From the NCBI GenBank assembly GCA_947311845.1, contig CAMZMU010000107.1, positions 14,675,949-14,739,948 on the forward strand: a DNA stretch of 64,000 bases, in the 5' to 3' direction. Below are positions 1 through 11,005 of the stretch, piece after piece (the first letter of the stretch is position 1; each line of letters begins with the position of its first letter). Made by a program: the position numbers and the translations under genes. The notes under the pieces are model-generated. The model made no database searches. It had not been told where the DNA came from and saw only the letters and a program-made list of their open reading frames with translations. The DNA comes from Poa pratensis. Its lineage: Eukaryota > Streptophyta > Magnoliopsida > Poales > Poaceae.

Positions 1-1826
1 CCAGTGTGTGGAGAGTGTATGGCGAACAGTCGTATACCGCAGTACTGTGGAGGAGTACTTCGGTGCCTACTGCCTGCCGTGTTACAGTAGCAGGTTGGTC
101 GTACCCGAACACCGCTCTCGTCACTGGCGCTAGGCTGGCACTTGGTTGAATGCGGTTCATCTATCAGGGGTTGGCAAAACAACCATGGTGCCCGGGATCA
201 TATTTATAAGCTTCAAAAAATTCGAAAACCATATTTATAAGCTTCAAAAAATTCAAAACCATGGTGCCCGGGATCAAAACCCACTTTCCGATACAATCCA
301 CACTATTTTCTTCACCGCTATGGCAATTTTAATAAGAAATAGGTGTTTTATACTCTAGAGGGTTCTATAAATATGTTTACTTAATCCTACACTAGAGACT
401 GTTATTGAGACCTTAGTTAGATAATACTTTCCAGATTTAGCATGAATAAATATAAATTATATATTAGTTCTAAAAAATGGTTACAAAATACATTTAGTAT
501 ATTGATGAAATTACCACACATAAAAAATGTAGAGTAATATAGCCAGTTATGTGATTAAACTATGCGTATAATTTAAAAAATAAACTTTTATACTATAACA
601 TGCGAAAAATCAGACTCATAAAAGTGTAAAAGTATAGTACAAAGTATAATCATTATGTTCTTTCTTAGCCCTAATTCGAACCGGCACTGGTTGTTTGTGA
701 GTCTCATATCTCTTATCTAACATCCGCATGTCACAATCCGTATCAAAAAACTTCTCGCTAATTCAGGGTCCTACTTCACATTACAACTAAAATTAGTCTT
801 CCTCATGCTGTTTATTGTCCCTCTTCATCTTGGCAGACATCTCTTGGAGCTGCCTCTGCCTTCTGTCAGCTCCACAATCTTCTTGTTCGCTTCGAAAATA
901 TCTTCCGGAGAAGGTCTTTCTACTCCTAGATCCCCATAAACATTGAAGAGGGAAAGATGTCTATTTATGTGTAAAAATCTCATTGTAAACATTTTTTTTA
1001 ATTCTAAACACTTATCAAAATGAAAAAAACTTCATTACCGACGGGGCTCAAACAAACTGAGCGGAATTTAAGATTGTTAGCATTTTCAAACCCATCACCT
1101 AACGGGAAAATGGGTATCATCTACACATTGGAGAACGGCAATCCCGTTCTCCTCACGACATCCCTTGCTTCTCGCAAGAAGATAGATTTAGGAGTTAGGA
1201 CCATACCGGTGATCAGTTTGTTCTCCATCCATTTTAAGCATGAAACTCATAGAATCAACGAGAGGATTAATGATAATGGGGGACATGAGAACACCCTATC
1301 TCACCCCGCTATGTGTATGGTACAAAAAAAACTGATCATTCATCTTAATATTCACTTTACAACTAGTTATAATGCTAAACATTAGATGGTTCAATTGTCG
1401 ATTAAACCCTATCTTCACCATATCTTATACTTCCCATGTTTGAAATTAATTGTATTAAATCTATGTCACTTAATTTGGAATGGAGGGAGAAGTACATAAA
1501 AAGCCAATTACATTGACATACGCCCTTTTACTTTAGAAGTGGCTCTAGATCATCGACAATTGTTCATTATTAATGAAACCAATTGCTCGTTTGTTGGTAC
1601 TAGTAAGATCATCCACAAGAACCTGTATTCTATTATTCACTCATTATGTAATTATGTTCTAACTTGCTTTCATTAGATAAATAGTCCTAAATTTTGTAAT
1701 AACATGTCCAACAAAAATTACAATAATGCCCCTTGCTAGAGCTCTATTAGGAGCAAGTGACAACACAATGTGTCTTGAATTTGCTCAAGGGTAGTTTATT
1801 AGGAGTGTTGCTAAAAACAAAGAATT
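1..1826. other. AT-rich intergenic stretch, no gene recognised
   Basis: No convincing gene is visible. A small nested direct repeat lies at 181-276. On the minus strand around 1060-1330 a broken reading resembles the block of LINE reverse transcriptases that follows a GVRQG motif, but stops interrupt it and I do not call it. The short ORFs here have no family signature. Confidence 0.5.
181..276. repeat. Nested direct repeats
   Basis: An outer 20-bp direct repeat beginning AACCATGGTGCCCGGG occurs at 181-200 and 257-276. Between them a 25-bp unit beginning CATATTTATAAGCTTC occurs twice, at 199-223 and 230-254, with a 31-bp period. The arrangement suggests slippage or a double-strand-break repair filler rather than a named transposon. 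Confidence 0.8.
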
Positions 1827-1837
1827 CATCATGTGTT

Positions 1838-2665
1838 GAAGTCGGATAAGGAAGCGAGGCGATCGTGGCGGCGGTGGCCTAGGGTTTCAACCCTAGCCGC
1901 CGCCGTGGGAGACATCTGCAGTTTCATCGTCATCGTCGGCAGAGATTCGACGGGTCCTTGCCTCCTCTAGGTGCCGTTCTGGCACTAGAAGGGGTGGGGA
2001 CCTCGGACCTGCGCACAGCGCTTTTTGAAGGTCCTTAATGTTAGAGCTTCATTTTGGTCGTCATCTTCTTTGTTAATGGAGATGATCTCGTCTGTAATAA
2101 GTGATCTTCCACGCTTCGTTCGACGGCGAGATACCCTTCCCGACGTCAATGGTGGATTTGGAAGATTAATTATGTCTAGGTATGGTTCTTCAGATCTTGT
2201 TTCGCTAGATCAATCTTGGATTGTTTCTCATGGCTGTCGCGAGGAGATTTGTCCTCGCAATATCTATCCCGGCTGCTACGTCCTCAGCATTGGTGATTCG
2301 TTCTCTCGGCTCCCAACGACGCCGACAAAGTGGTTCGGTTATTTGTCCCTGAAATATCAGTGGTGGTGCTCTTGCTGATGTTGCTTGATTAATTTAATGA
2401 TTGCGGGCGTGCACAAAACCTTGGCATTGCGGCTCAAAATTAAAAAGGGAGAACCTTCGGTGGTATTCACAGGTCTGTGGTTTGTTGGTTTCGGCGTTGT
2501 TCTACGGCTGCCTTCAGAAAAGTACAAGATTGTGTCATGGATGAAGAAAGGGCATGAAGATCTCATAGATTTGCTAGTCTCTTTTAGTTTTGTTTTTTTA
2601 ATCGATGTAATCGTTTACTCTTTTCTGGTTTAATATATGTGGAAAATTCAAAATAAAAATAAATC
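1838..2665 (+). mobile_element. Retroposon with A-rich tail and 11-bp target duplication
   Basis: An 828-bp segment is bounded by the perfect direct repeat CATCATGTGTT (1827-1837 and 2666-2676) and ends in an A-rich tail, which is the signature of target-primed reverse transcription by LINE machinery. It begins GC-rich, like a 5' UTR, and ends with T-rich and A-rich sequence. No reverse transcriptase is present, so it is either a non-autonomous LINE derivative or a retroposed transcript. The 117-aa ORF at 2025-2378 matches no family I know. Confidence 0.65.
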
Positions 2666-2676
2666 CATCATGTGTT

Positions 2677-4108
2677 TATGTCATCCCATTCCATGCGCAT
2701 GCGGACGGGAATGAACAAACAATGCGTGCTGCGATCTCCCAGCACCATGGCGTCGTCTCGTACCGTATATTATTGACCTTTTTTAGGTTCGACCCGCATC
2801 CTAGTTTTGGGTGACAGACTGTAGATAGTGGTCTATTAGAGGAGATTACCCAGTAAAGCTTATTGCTGAATTAAGACCGACCCAGTGTCCTAAACCCCGC
2901 CTACATTTTAGGCCCATCTAGAAAGTGCATGACCCACAGGCTGGCTGGCCCATCCGCGCAGGCGCGATCCGCACGTTTTAATGCGCGATAGGGTCTGGTG
3001 GGTGCCATCGCCATCCAAATAACCCATCCGACGTGTTCCGGCGACCGGCGGGCGTCGCCTGGAGATCTCCGTACGGCTCGGTCGCCGCCAGCTGGTGCTG
3101 AGTCGGCTAGGCGTCGCCGGGCTACGGCGATGGGGCCTCTGTACTGTACGCCTCACGACGCGCTCGTGAATCCGCTCGTCCACCACACCGCCAGCCAGCC
3201 GGACAGGTCGTCCGCCAGGCGCCAGCCGTGCTAGCTGCGGCCTGCGGGAAACGCGTGCGCACGTACTACGTGGATAATAAAGCTCCATGTCGACACAGCA
3301 CATTTTACGCCGTGCTATGTGCGCACGCACGCATGCCGACAGATCGTGGCCTTTCGATCGAGAAATATCTTTGTTTCCACTCGTTCGCAAAAGAAAATGA
3401 CAAAATATCTTGCTTTCCATTCGTTAGCATTTTGGATTGATTTTCATACGCATTTCGGCGTACGTGTTTTGTTGAAGACTGTAGCCGCAGCAGCAGTAGG
3501 GTTCCTTTCGGTTCATCATGCGTGCGAATGATTTCAGGCCAGGTTGGCCGACGCCGACCACGGAACGCGATCGAAAAGCTTTGGCGTTTTCCTCTCCAGA
3601 AAGCCTTCTCTGACTCCGTGGCTCACAAGCTCCACTCATCAAGTGACGTGTCCAGGCCATGCACGTAGTGGTACCGTAGGCGCCAGCTAAGCGCGATCCG
3701 GTGCTTGGCCCGCTGATACGCCGCCGTACGATCGTATCGCCGTTCATGGCGTTTGCCTGATTCGGCACGATCTCGGTGGCACCCGCGTTGTTCAAAACAG
3801 GGAAATACAGATCACATTGACACCGTAACGGTCATACGCGTACAGGTACAAAGGCAGAAACTTATTCGAAATTTGGTCCAGCATTAAGTGGCCGCGATCC
3901 TCATATCTCCTACGGTGCAGTTTTGTTAGCACCAGCACCAACGAACCTGCTGAAAGCATGCACAACGAATACTGTCATTTTACTGCCAGGAACACAACAG
4001 AACAGTACTTGCTGAAAACTGCTTAGTACAGTGTTTTACCGAAGTGCAGTGTTACCCTGAAAGCGTGACTACAGTGGCCAAAAGTGTTAGTACGTCGTGA
4101 GAGCTTAA
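2677..4108. other. Intergenic stretch with a GC-rich patch
   Basis: About 1.4 kb without a supported gene. 2930-3280 is GC-rich and opens a long ORF on the minus strand, but its protein is Arg/Pro-rich with no motif, as expected by chance in GC-rich DNA. Confidence 0.4.
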
Positions 4109-4111
4109 TTA

Positions 4112-4394
4112 GACTAGCTATAGTGGGGAGTAACTTCAACTAGTAACATACACATATTACTAGACTATGTTACTACCCTCATAGTGCAAAGTAACAAAGA
4201 GGTGGTGTCATATATGGTCTCATTTATTACTCTGTAGACTCATTTTTTCTTGAAAAGTGTGATGTTACTAGTGTTACAAGTAACTAGCTAAGTTACTCTA
4301 TTTGCATCTCTCCTCATTAATTACATGCCACATAGGATTTTTTGCTTAAGTGACATTTATGTTACTAGTGAAGTTACTCCCACTATGGATAGTC
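4112..4394. mobile_element. Tourist-type PIF/Harbinger MITE
   Basis: 283 bp flanked by the 3-bp duplication TTA (4109-4111, 4395-4397). The ends are imperfect inverted repeats: the left reads GACTAGCTATAGTGGGGAGT and the right, inverted, reads GACTATCCATAGTGGGAGTA. TTA/TAA duplication and this length are typical of Tourist MITEs. It has no coding capacity, so it depends on a PIF/Harbinger transposase elsewhere. Confidence 0.8.
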
Positions 4395-4397
4395 TTA

Positions 4398-7300
4398 GCG
4401 GTTGGTATGGAATTATACTAGCCGGTCGGAAACAGGGCAGTAAATACGAGTAATGATGCGTATAATGATGCCCATAATTAGCGTACAGTACGTCGGCGAC
4501 GCGCGCATACGACACGGTACACCTACTACTCTATGGACAGGGATTGGGGGCGCCCAGGCTGTCACCTTGTAGGACGTCTCATTAAACCGGCCGGCTGCGG
4601 CGCCGTGTCTCGCGCGTGTCTCCCTGTCCTTTTACTTTCTGGGACGATATTTATCTCCGTCCATGGAGGCATGGACCTGCGCTGCACACGACTGAAGGGA
4701 GAGAATCGTTCGTGTACACGCTGGACTACAAAACATGTGTTGAAATTTGAGAGAAGTGGTTTGCCGCTGAATGTGAGCACAAGTGCACAACTACAGGCTG
4801 GAGGAGTGGCCGTGCAGGTTGTTTACTTGCTAGGAACCGGATAGGCATGGAGAGTCGAGACACCGCGTTCCCCGGGCTTTGGATCGTGTGTTACGAGCCC
4901 TAGCGATTCATAGTTTAGGAGTACTAAGCCCAACTCTAATTAAGTTGCTTTTACAAATAGCTACCCGATTGTTAATGCCAATCCATAGACCCTACTATGA
5001 TGCCCAAGTTCTGACATGCGTGTTTAGTTAGACAGATTTATTTGTTTTCGAAACGGAGGCAAAATAAATTGCCCCCTCCAAGAGTTAATAAAAATGAGAT
5101 TTGCTTAGTTATTTATTAGGAAACATGGCGAAAACTAGTACAACACGACCAGATCCACTCGCATCATACGCTACCAAGAGGGAAGATAACACAAGAGCTG
5201 CACACATAGGTCGAGACCGTAGTCGCTCCTCCACGAGCCAGCGAACCCGACTTCACCGCCTCACACTTCTCGGTCCGAGAGGCATGTTCACCTCAAAAGG
5301 AGCGTGAAGCCAAGAGAACACCGCCAATGTATCGGCCACAACCGCTGGTTCACCCTAGCTGGAACTCTGGTTACGAAATTTTGCGTGCTATCCACATCCT
5401 TTGGTGACGGGGCACTATTTTATAGTTCAAATGTTATGTGTTTCTCAGTGATGAATCCATCATCAGTCACATTTGCTTATCCGTGAAAATTAGTTTTTGT
5501 AAGCACGGCAAATTTCACTACAAAACAAACCTTGTGTGGAAACATTTTCTTAGAGACACTTCTTAGTTTGTATATTCTAAAATCAAGGACATATCGGCGC
5601 AGAGATATTAGTTGAGACGTTGAAAGGAATTTCGAGAGACAACTTTTGAGACCTTCAAAGTTGTCACCAAATAATTATGTAGGAACAATCATTGAGACAC
5701 TTCATAAAATACATTTACAACTTCTCTAGAGACAACAGTCGACTAGCCGAGACATTTAATTACTCTCTAGATACATTTGTTTTTCTTTTTTTTATATTGG
5801 AGTCTTGTCGGGCAATAGCATAAGAATTCCGTCCAAGTATAAACAAGTTCTTATATAAGGACTTTTAAGTGAATTAGTTTCAATCATTTAGGGTCGTGAG
5901 TTCCAAGATTTCTTTTGGCATGCTTTCATCCTATATTTTACTCAAGAGTATTACGTCTACGTGTTCTAGAGAACGGAAGAAGATGGCTGGAGTAAACAAC
6001 AATTTGACTCATTTCGGAGTTAACACTTCTAATCGGGCATTTTCGGTTGTTTCGTCACACTCTATCTCCATATTGTAGTTGTCCTGACATTAGCACTCAC
6101 ACTGGTGACAAATATTTAGATTTTTGTGATTATTTTTTATGAAGAATTTACCGAGTTAACAGGTATATACTTCTTGATGCTGCCAATTTATATCACACTA
6201 TTGAGAAGATGACCGAAGTTGACGATCAATATGCTACAGCTACACACACACACCTTAAAAAGGATGAATATTTTTTTGTTTCTAGAGCTTTCTAGTCATG
6301 CTTATTTACTTTCGGTTGCGTGTACTGACAACAAAATCTTTTATTACCATTGCTTGCATTGACTTATCGCTGACCTATCCCATTTATAACCAAGTCTGAT
6401 GTCGCCCACCTTGAGGTGTAAAAACCAATCTAATTATAAAGTAATATCAACTTGCTCCAGAACCATTTATCCAACCATGCTTAATTTTTTTGTTCCCTTC
6501 CAGACGATAAACAAGGTAGAAGAAGTTTTCGATTCAAAATATGGAGGAAAAATTCTAGTGCTATAACAAACATTTTGTCGTGTGGATATGATTCCGGCAA
6601 CCATATATGGTTTAAATCGCATTATTGATATGGTGGTATCACCAACGCAAGGACAATAGTTTTTTCGCCCCATGGGGAATAAAATGAATACACTTTTTAA
6701 TAAACTTTTACACTTTTGTGGGTCTTATTATTAGCATGTTGTAGTATTACAAGTCTAGTTTTCCCTAGTTCACATCGTTTAACCACATAATTGGCAATAT
6801 TATTAAATTAATTGGTGTATTTTTCCGTTAATTCATTGGAAGATATTAAAATTTATTCGTATTTTTGCAACAAAGTTTGTTCAAGAACCATGTTTTATAC
6901 AATGCATGATCTATACAATTTATAAGTTAGGCTTCAATAGCAGTTTCTAGTGTATGATTATGTAAGCATCTTTATAGAAAATTGTCATGGTCTAAATTTT
7001 CTAGCAAGTCAAAATTTAACAAAGGGTGCATGCTTTTGTAATTGTTATTGAAACGACATTGCTTAGAATTACCGTCAATTAAAAAAGTGGATTCTAGTAT
7101 GTTTGGGTATGTAAATATTATGATGTTATGAATGTGCTTGTGATTATCTATTTTACACAGCCGCCCCGTTAGTTTATAAAATAAAAATTTGTTGTACATA
7201 ATTAAACTTGAAAATCTAGTTAAGTAGATATTGACACTCTTTTGTGGCATACGACGAAATGTGTGGTGACATCCTGAAAGAAGGACATAATCCCAGATGG

Positions 7301-7423
7301 ATTCGTACGAGGTGGAAGCCAAAGACATGAGGATTCATATGTGAAGCAGCGACAGGGCATCATGAAGCAAGAAAAATAAAGGGACCAAAAGATGCAAGCC
7401 ATTAGTGCCACCCGACACAGTCA
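4398..7423. other. Intergenic stretch, mostly AT-rich
   Basis: About 3 kb with no gene I can support. It contains a possible retroposon fragment near 5040-5310 and, around 5550-5760, several spaced copies of GAGACA-like words. The rest is AT-rich sequence without recognisable motifs. Confidence 0.4.
5040..5310 (-). mobile_element. Possible LINE/retroposon 3' fragment, reverse orientation
   Basis: The block starts with T-rich sequence followed by CGAAACGGAGGCAAAATAAA, a pattern I associate with inverted 3' ends of Triticeae retroposons. A second, similar start occurs at 57257. No target duplication was found, so the boundaries are approximate. Confidence 0.3.
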
Positions 7424-7431
7424 GTGAAGGC

Positions 7432-7643
7432 TAAACCCGAGCATGGGCAGCCCGGCCCGAAAGCCCGACGTCGGGACGATACCAAGTTTTAGTTTCGCGC
7501 AATAAGCCCGGCCCGGAAGCACGACAAAGCCCAGAAATTGATGTTTACTACAAAAATAGGCCTTTTTATACATGCTCTGCGCCAAGCCGTGCCCGGCCTG
7601 ACTTTTTGCTTTAACAAGCCCGGCCCAGGTATGCCTAGGTTTA
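7432..7643. mobile_element. hAT-type MITE
   Basis: 212 bp flanked by the perfect 8-bp duplication GTGAAGGC (7424-7431, 7644-7651). The ends are short inverted repeats (TAAACC... and ...GGTTTA), and the interior is rich in GCCCGGCCC-type words. An 8-bp duplication is diagnostic of the hAT superfamily. No transposase is present. Confidence 0.75.
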
Positions 7644-8030
7644 GTGAAGGCTCATTTCGGCCGGCTAAGGCTTGGGCTTGGTGAGAAGCAACAAGACATA
7701 AAGCTACACTGATCTCGATGCGATGACTTGGAAGGAGACTCCAACACTAAATGAAACTCGACCCGTCTTGGGGGCAAGTCGGATGATTTGAGTTTGAGTC
7801 CAATACGAAGGCTAGAGTAACATGTCAAGTTTAATAGAATAGGTGTTATACTCGAACATGTAATGTGTAGACCATAATTAGCTTGCACTAGAAAGGCATC
7901 CACCGAAAAATTAATGGTGACGGCGGATTGTAATCAAAGAACAATGACAAGTAACTTTACATCTAATTTTTATACAATACCTTTTATTTGTTCTTCCATT
8001 CATTCGACGACTTGTTACCAGAGTTCATTG

Positions 8031-8768
8031 TCGTCTCCCCTCCCTCTTCACTGTAGCGGTAGGGCGATTTTTGTGATCTCCCCGTCCGAACCACCTTCTC
8101 GCCGTCGATCCGCCGGATCCCTCGCCCTCCGACGGCCGCCTCGGCGGCGGGAGGGTGGGGGATCCCCGCGTCACGCGTGTACATAAGGTAGGCTCCGTTG
8201 GGGCAGCCGGCGGCGCCGTGGAGGTGCTGGTGTCGTTGGCGTGGTTTTTGCTGCAGGTGTGTGCCCTCTCCGGCGGCGGCGCTCGTGGAGCTCCGGGCCG
8301 GCGCGTCTGCTTCTCCGGCACCCGCGGATCGGTGGATCCGCGCCGTGTCTTGTTCCCCTGCCAGATCCAGTGGCGGCCTCCGTCCTGGCGGGGGAACTGG
8401 TCGGAACTTGGTGCTCGCCGGGATCCTCGACTCCCTCCGACGACGGCTACGACGGCGGCTACGGCAAGGTGGTGTAGTTGGGCCAGGGGGGCGCTCGCCC
8501 CGGCCGTTCATCGTTTCAAGCTCCGCCGCGGCGCGGCGGACGGGCATGGCGGCGTCTCCTATAGGGCAAACAGTTCCCTGGCAGTGGCAAGCTGGAAGGT
8601 GGTCTCCTTCGTCTCCGACGCCGGCGTGGTCGGCGATCTCGGTGCTCCTGGTTTCGTTCTTCCCTCCTCGCTTTGTTGTTCTTCCTTGTTTTCAATCTGT
8701 GTACTCTGTATGTGGTTGATCGGTGAATAGAAGTGGGAGTTGGATGTGTCAAAAAAAAAAAAAAAAAA
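8031..8768 (+). mobile_element. Poly(A)-tailed retroposon with 14-bp target duplication
   Basis: A 738-bp GC-rich segment ends in a run of about 18 A residues and is bounded by the perfect direct repeat ACCAGAGTTCATTG (8017-8030 and 8769-8782). This proves LINE-mediated insertion in the + orientation. The long overlapping ORFs in all frames (up to 191 aa) are Arg/Ala/Ser-rich and have no domain. They look like chance ORFs in GC-rich DNA, although a retroposed 5'-truncated mRNA is possible. No reverse transcriptase is encoded. Confidence 0.8.
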
Positions 8769-8782
8769 ACCAGAGTTCATTG

Positions 8783-9942
8783 GTTGACTGATAACCGAGT
8801 TAGGCTCGACCTAATCAACCGAGTTCACCCAATCGTCGACGTGAGCCCTATCGCGATGTTAGCCGGCCGACTATGGAAATCGGCGGTGCATTATACATGC
8901 CTCCAGAGGTACACATAGACGTGTTTGTATAGATTTCAACAAAAGATTTTCATAGATACTGCATGACTCACCAGAAAGAGAAGTCGCCAGTCACATGTTG
9001 GTTTGTTCTTACCTCCCAAGAGACTCGTGGTGCGTATCTGAGTCTGGAAATTAACATGTTATTATGTCAATGTACTCTTTCTCCGTCTCAAATGTAAGGC
9101 GTACGTAATTTTCACCATTATAATATTCGACTTTGAGCACTAATAATAGGAGAGTGTATGGGTTGAGCCTCTATAAATAACATCGTCTTATTTTGTCTTG
9201 TGTAATACGAAAGTGTGTGGAGTACTGTTTATATGTATTAATACTATTTTTATACATATTATAAATGAGAATCATAGTAAAAGTTGTGCATTCATGACCA
9301 TAAAAGCCACTAATGCTTAATTTTATGGAGAGGGTGACGAATAAGAGCATAGTGATTACTATATACTTGAACAATCTAGGCCTTCTCTTCTTGGGGCTCC
9401 TGGCGTTCGCTCTTCTTTCCTAAGATTACAGCCCACAAAATAAGCATATTTCTATTTGAAATTTTACATATGTGTAGAAGACAACATAATTTACATACAT
9501 GATTTGTTATATGTCTTTGAAACTCGGAAATATGTTTTTAAATTTTGTAAAGTAATATCACCACTCTCAAAACAGTTTAGCTTTGATCCTCACAGCAGGA
9601 CTTTGAGAATCCGACATCGACGCATCATCATGGTTCATGGATGTACTCCTGAGTAATATCGCGTTTTGCATCATTGCTCCGTGCGATGAGCTGAAGGACG
9701 AGCACTTGTCCAAGCTGCACGCATGTACGTTGTCTGGCGTGCGAGGAAACGACGGCACTACAATGAGCGCGCGTCGCCGTCGATCCAAGCGAATCAGCCA
9801 GCTGCCTCCCACCCAGTCAAACGCAAAAGCCACACGGAGCGGAAACAATGGCGGCGACACAACCCAACCCAGGCATGGGCCGTCGTATGGCCAGGAAGGG
9901 TGCACGAAACTCCGACGTGCCATTCCACGCGGAGATCGCACC
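8783..9942. other. Upstream region of the first EXORDIUM-like gene
   Basis: No gene is seen. Near 9072-9100 one Stowaway-like end (CTCTTTCTCCGTCTCAAATG) is present without a clear partner. The final 300 bp become GC-richer toward the promoter. Confidence 0.4.
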
Positions 9943-9949
9943 TATAAAA
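9943..9949 (+). promoter_or_regulatory. TATA box of first EXORDIUM-like gene
   Basis: TATAAAA within CACCTATAAAACCCACCC, about 105 bp upstream of the start codon at 10049 and in a suitable position for a short 5' UTR. Confidence 0.7.
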
Positions 9950-10048
9950 CCCACCCAAAACCGTCTATGAAACCACACCCAGACACGTACTCCACCTCTT
10001 CCACTACAAATCATCAGCTCAAGCATTAGCTAGCTTGAAGAAACGAAA

Positions 10049-11005
10049 ATGGCCGGCCGCATCTTTGCGCTCGCACTGGTCTCAGCGCTGCTGCTGAGCC
10101 TCGCACACGGCTCCCTGGGAGCAAGCAGGAAGCTGATGGAGTTGTACACGCCGCAGCCCAGCGAGCTCCTCACGTACCACAACGGCACCGTGCTGCGCGG
10201 CGCCATCCCGGTCTCCGTCCTCTGGTACGGCCACTTCACGCCGGCGCAGAAGGCCGTCGTCTCCGACTTCCTCCTCTCCCTCACCTCCAACTCCCCCGCG
10301 CCCACCCCGTCCGTCTCCCAGTGGTGGAACACCATCAACCAGCTCTACCTCTCCAAGACGACCAACAAAGCCGCCGACGGCGCCAAGAGGACCAGCACGA
10401 CGCAGGTGGCGCTCGCGGGCCAGGTCTCCGACGAGCGGTGCTCGCTGGGGAAGAGCCTCAAGCTGTCCCAGCTCCCGGCGCTGGCGTCCAAGGCCAAGCC
10501 AACGAAGGGCGGGATCGCGCTGGTGCTCACCGCGCAGGACGTGGCCGTGGAGGGCTTCTGCATGAGCCGCTGCGGCCTGCACGGCTCCAACGCCAGGGCG
10601 CGCACGACGTACGTCTGGGTGGGCAACTCCGCGTCCCAGTGCCCAGGCCAGTGCGCGTGGCCGTTCCACAAGCCGGTTTACGGACCTCAGGCGCCGGCGC
10701 TGGTGCCGCCGAGCGGCGATGTGGGCATGGACGGCATGGTGGTGAACGTGGCGAGCATGGTGGCCGGCGCCGTCACCAACCCCTTCGGCGACGGGTTCTA
10801 CCAGGGGCCCAAGGGAGCGGCGCTCGAGGCGTGCACGGCGTGCACGGGTGTCTATGGTAGCGGCGCGTACCCCGGGTACGCCGGGAACTTGGCGGTGGAC
10901 GCCACGACGGGGGCGAGCTACAATGCCAATGGCGCGCACGGGAGGAAGTACCTGCTTCCTGCTTTGTTCGACCCGGCCACGTCCACATGTTCAACCTTAG
11001 TGTGA
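10049..11005 (+). CDS. EXL: EXORDIUM-like protein (PHI-1 family), copy 1
   Basis: A single-exon 318-aa protein of the phosphate-induced protein 1 / EXORDIUM family, which are secreted cell-wall proteins linked to brassinosteroid- and carbon-dependent growth. Residues 1-25 form a signal peptide (LALVSALLLSLAHG core). Family landmarks follow: PVSVLWYGHFTPAQK (54-68), QWWNTINQLY (91-100), CSLGKSL (131-137), GGIALVLTAQDVAVEGFC (154-171), SRCGLHGS (173-180), QCPGQCAWPF (197-206), GDVGMDGM (223-230), TNPFGDGFYQG (243-253), LEACTAC (259-265), [10 protein letters not shown] (270-279) and YNANGAHGRKYLLPALFDP (291-309). One N-glycosylation sequon NGT lies at 45-47. Length is normal for the family. Start choice: the first ATG, in context GAAAATGGCC, directly precedes the signal peptide. 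A tandem paralogue lies 1.6 kb downstream. The biochemical activity of the family is unknown. Confidence 0.95.
   Translation: MAGRIFALALVSALLLSLAHGSLGASRKLMELYTPQPSELLTYHNGTVLRGAIPVSVLWYGHFTPAQKAVVSDFLLSLTSNSPAPTPSVSQWWNTINQLYLSKTTNKAADGAKRTSTTQVALAGQVSDERCSLGKSLKLSQLPALASKAKPTKGGIALVLTAQDVAVEGFCMSRCGLHGSNARARTTYVWVGNSASQCPGQCAWPFHKPVYGPQAPALVPPSGDVGMDGMVVNVASMVAGAVTNPFGDGFYQGPKGAALEACTACTGVYGSGAYPGYAGNLAVDATTGASYNANGAHGRKYLLPALFDPATSTCSTLV

Noticed and set aside
1060..1330. Possible LINE reverse transcriptase remnant on the minus strand
   Set aside because: Only a short degenerate GVR...SPIIINPLVDSM-like reading with stops; too weak to call.
2908..3420. 170-aa minus-strand ORF
   Set aside because: Arg/Pro-rich composition in a GC-rich patch, no domain, and unstructured overlapping ORFs on the other strand.
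9072..9156. Stowaway-like CTCTTTCTCCGTCTCAAATG end
   Set aside because: Only one end is convincing; the opposite end is too diverged to define an element.
10082..10939. 285-aa ORF on the minus strand opposite EXORDIUM-like copy 1
   Set aside because: Arg/Gly-rich mirror of a GC-rich coding sequence; no motif, and the + strand protein is clearly the real gene.
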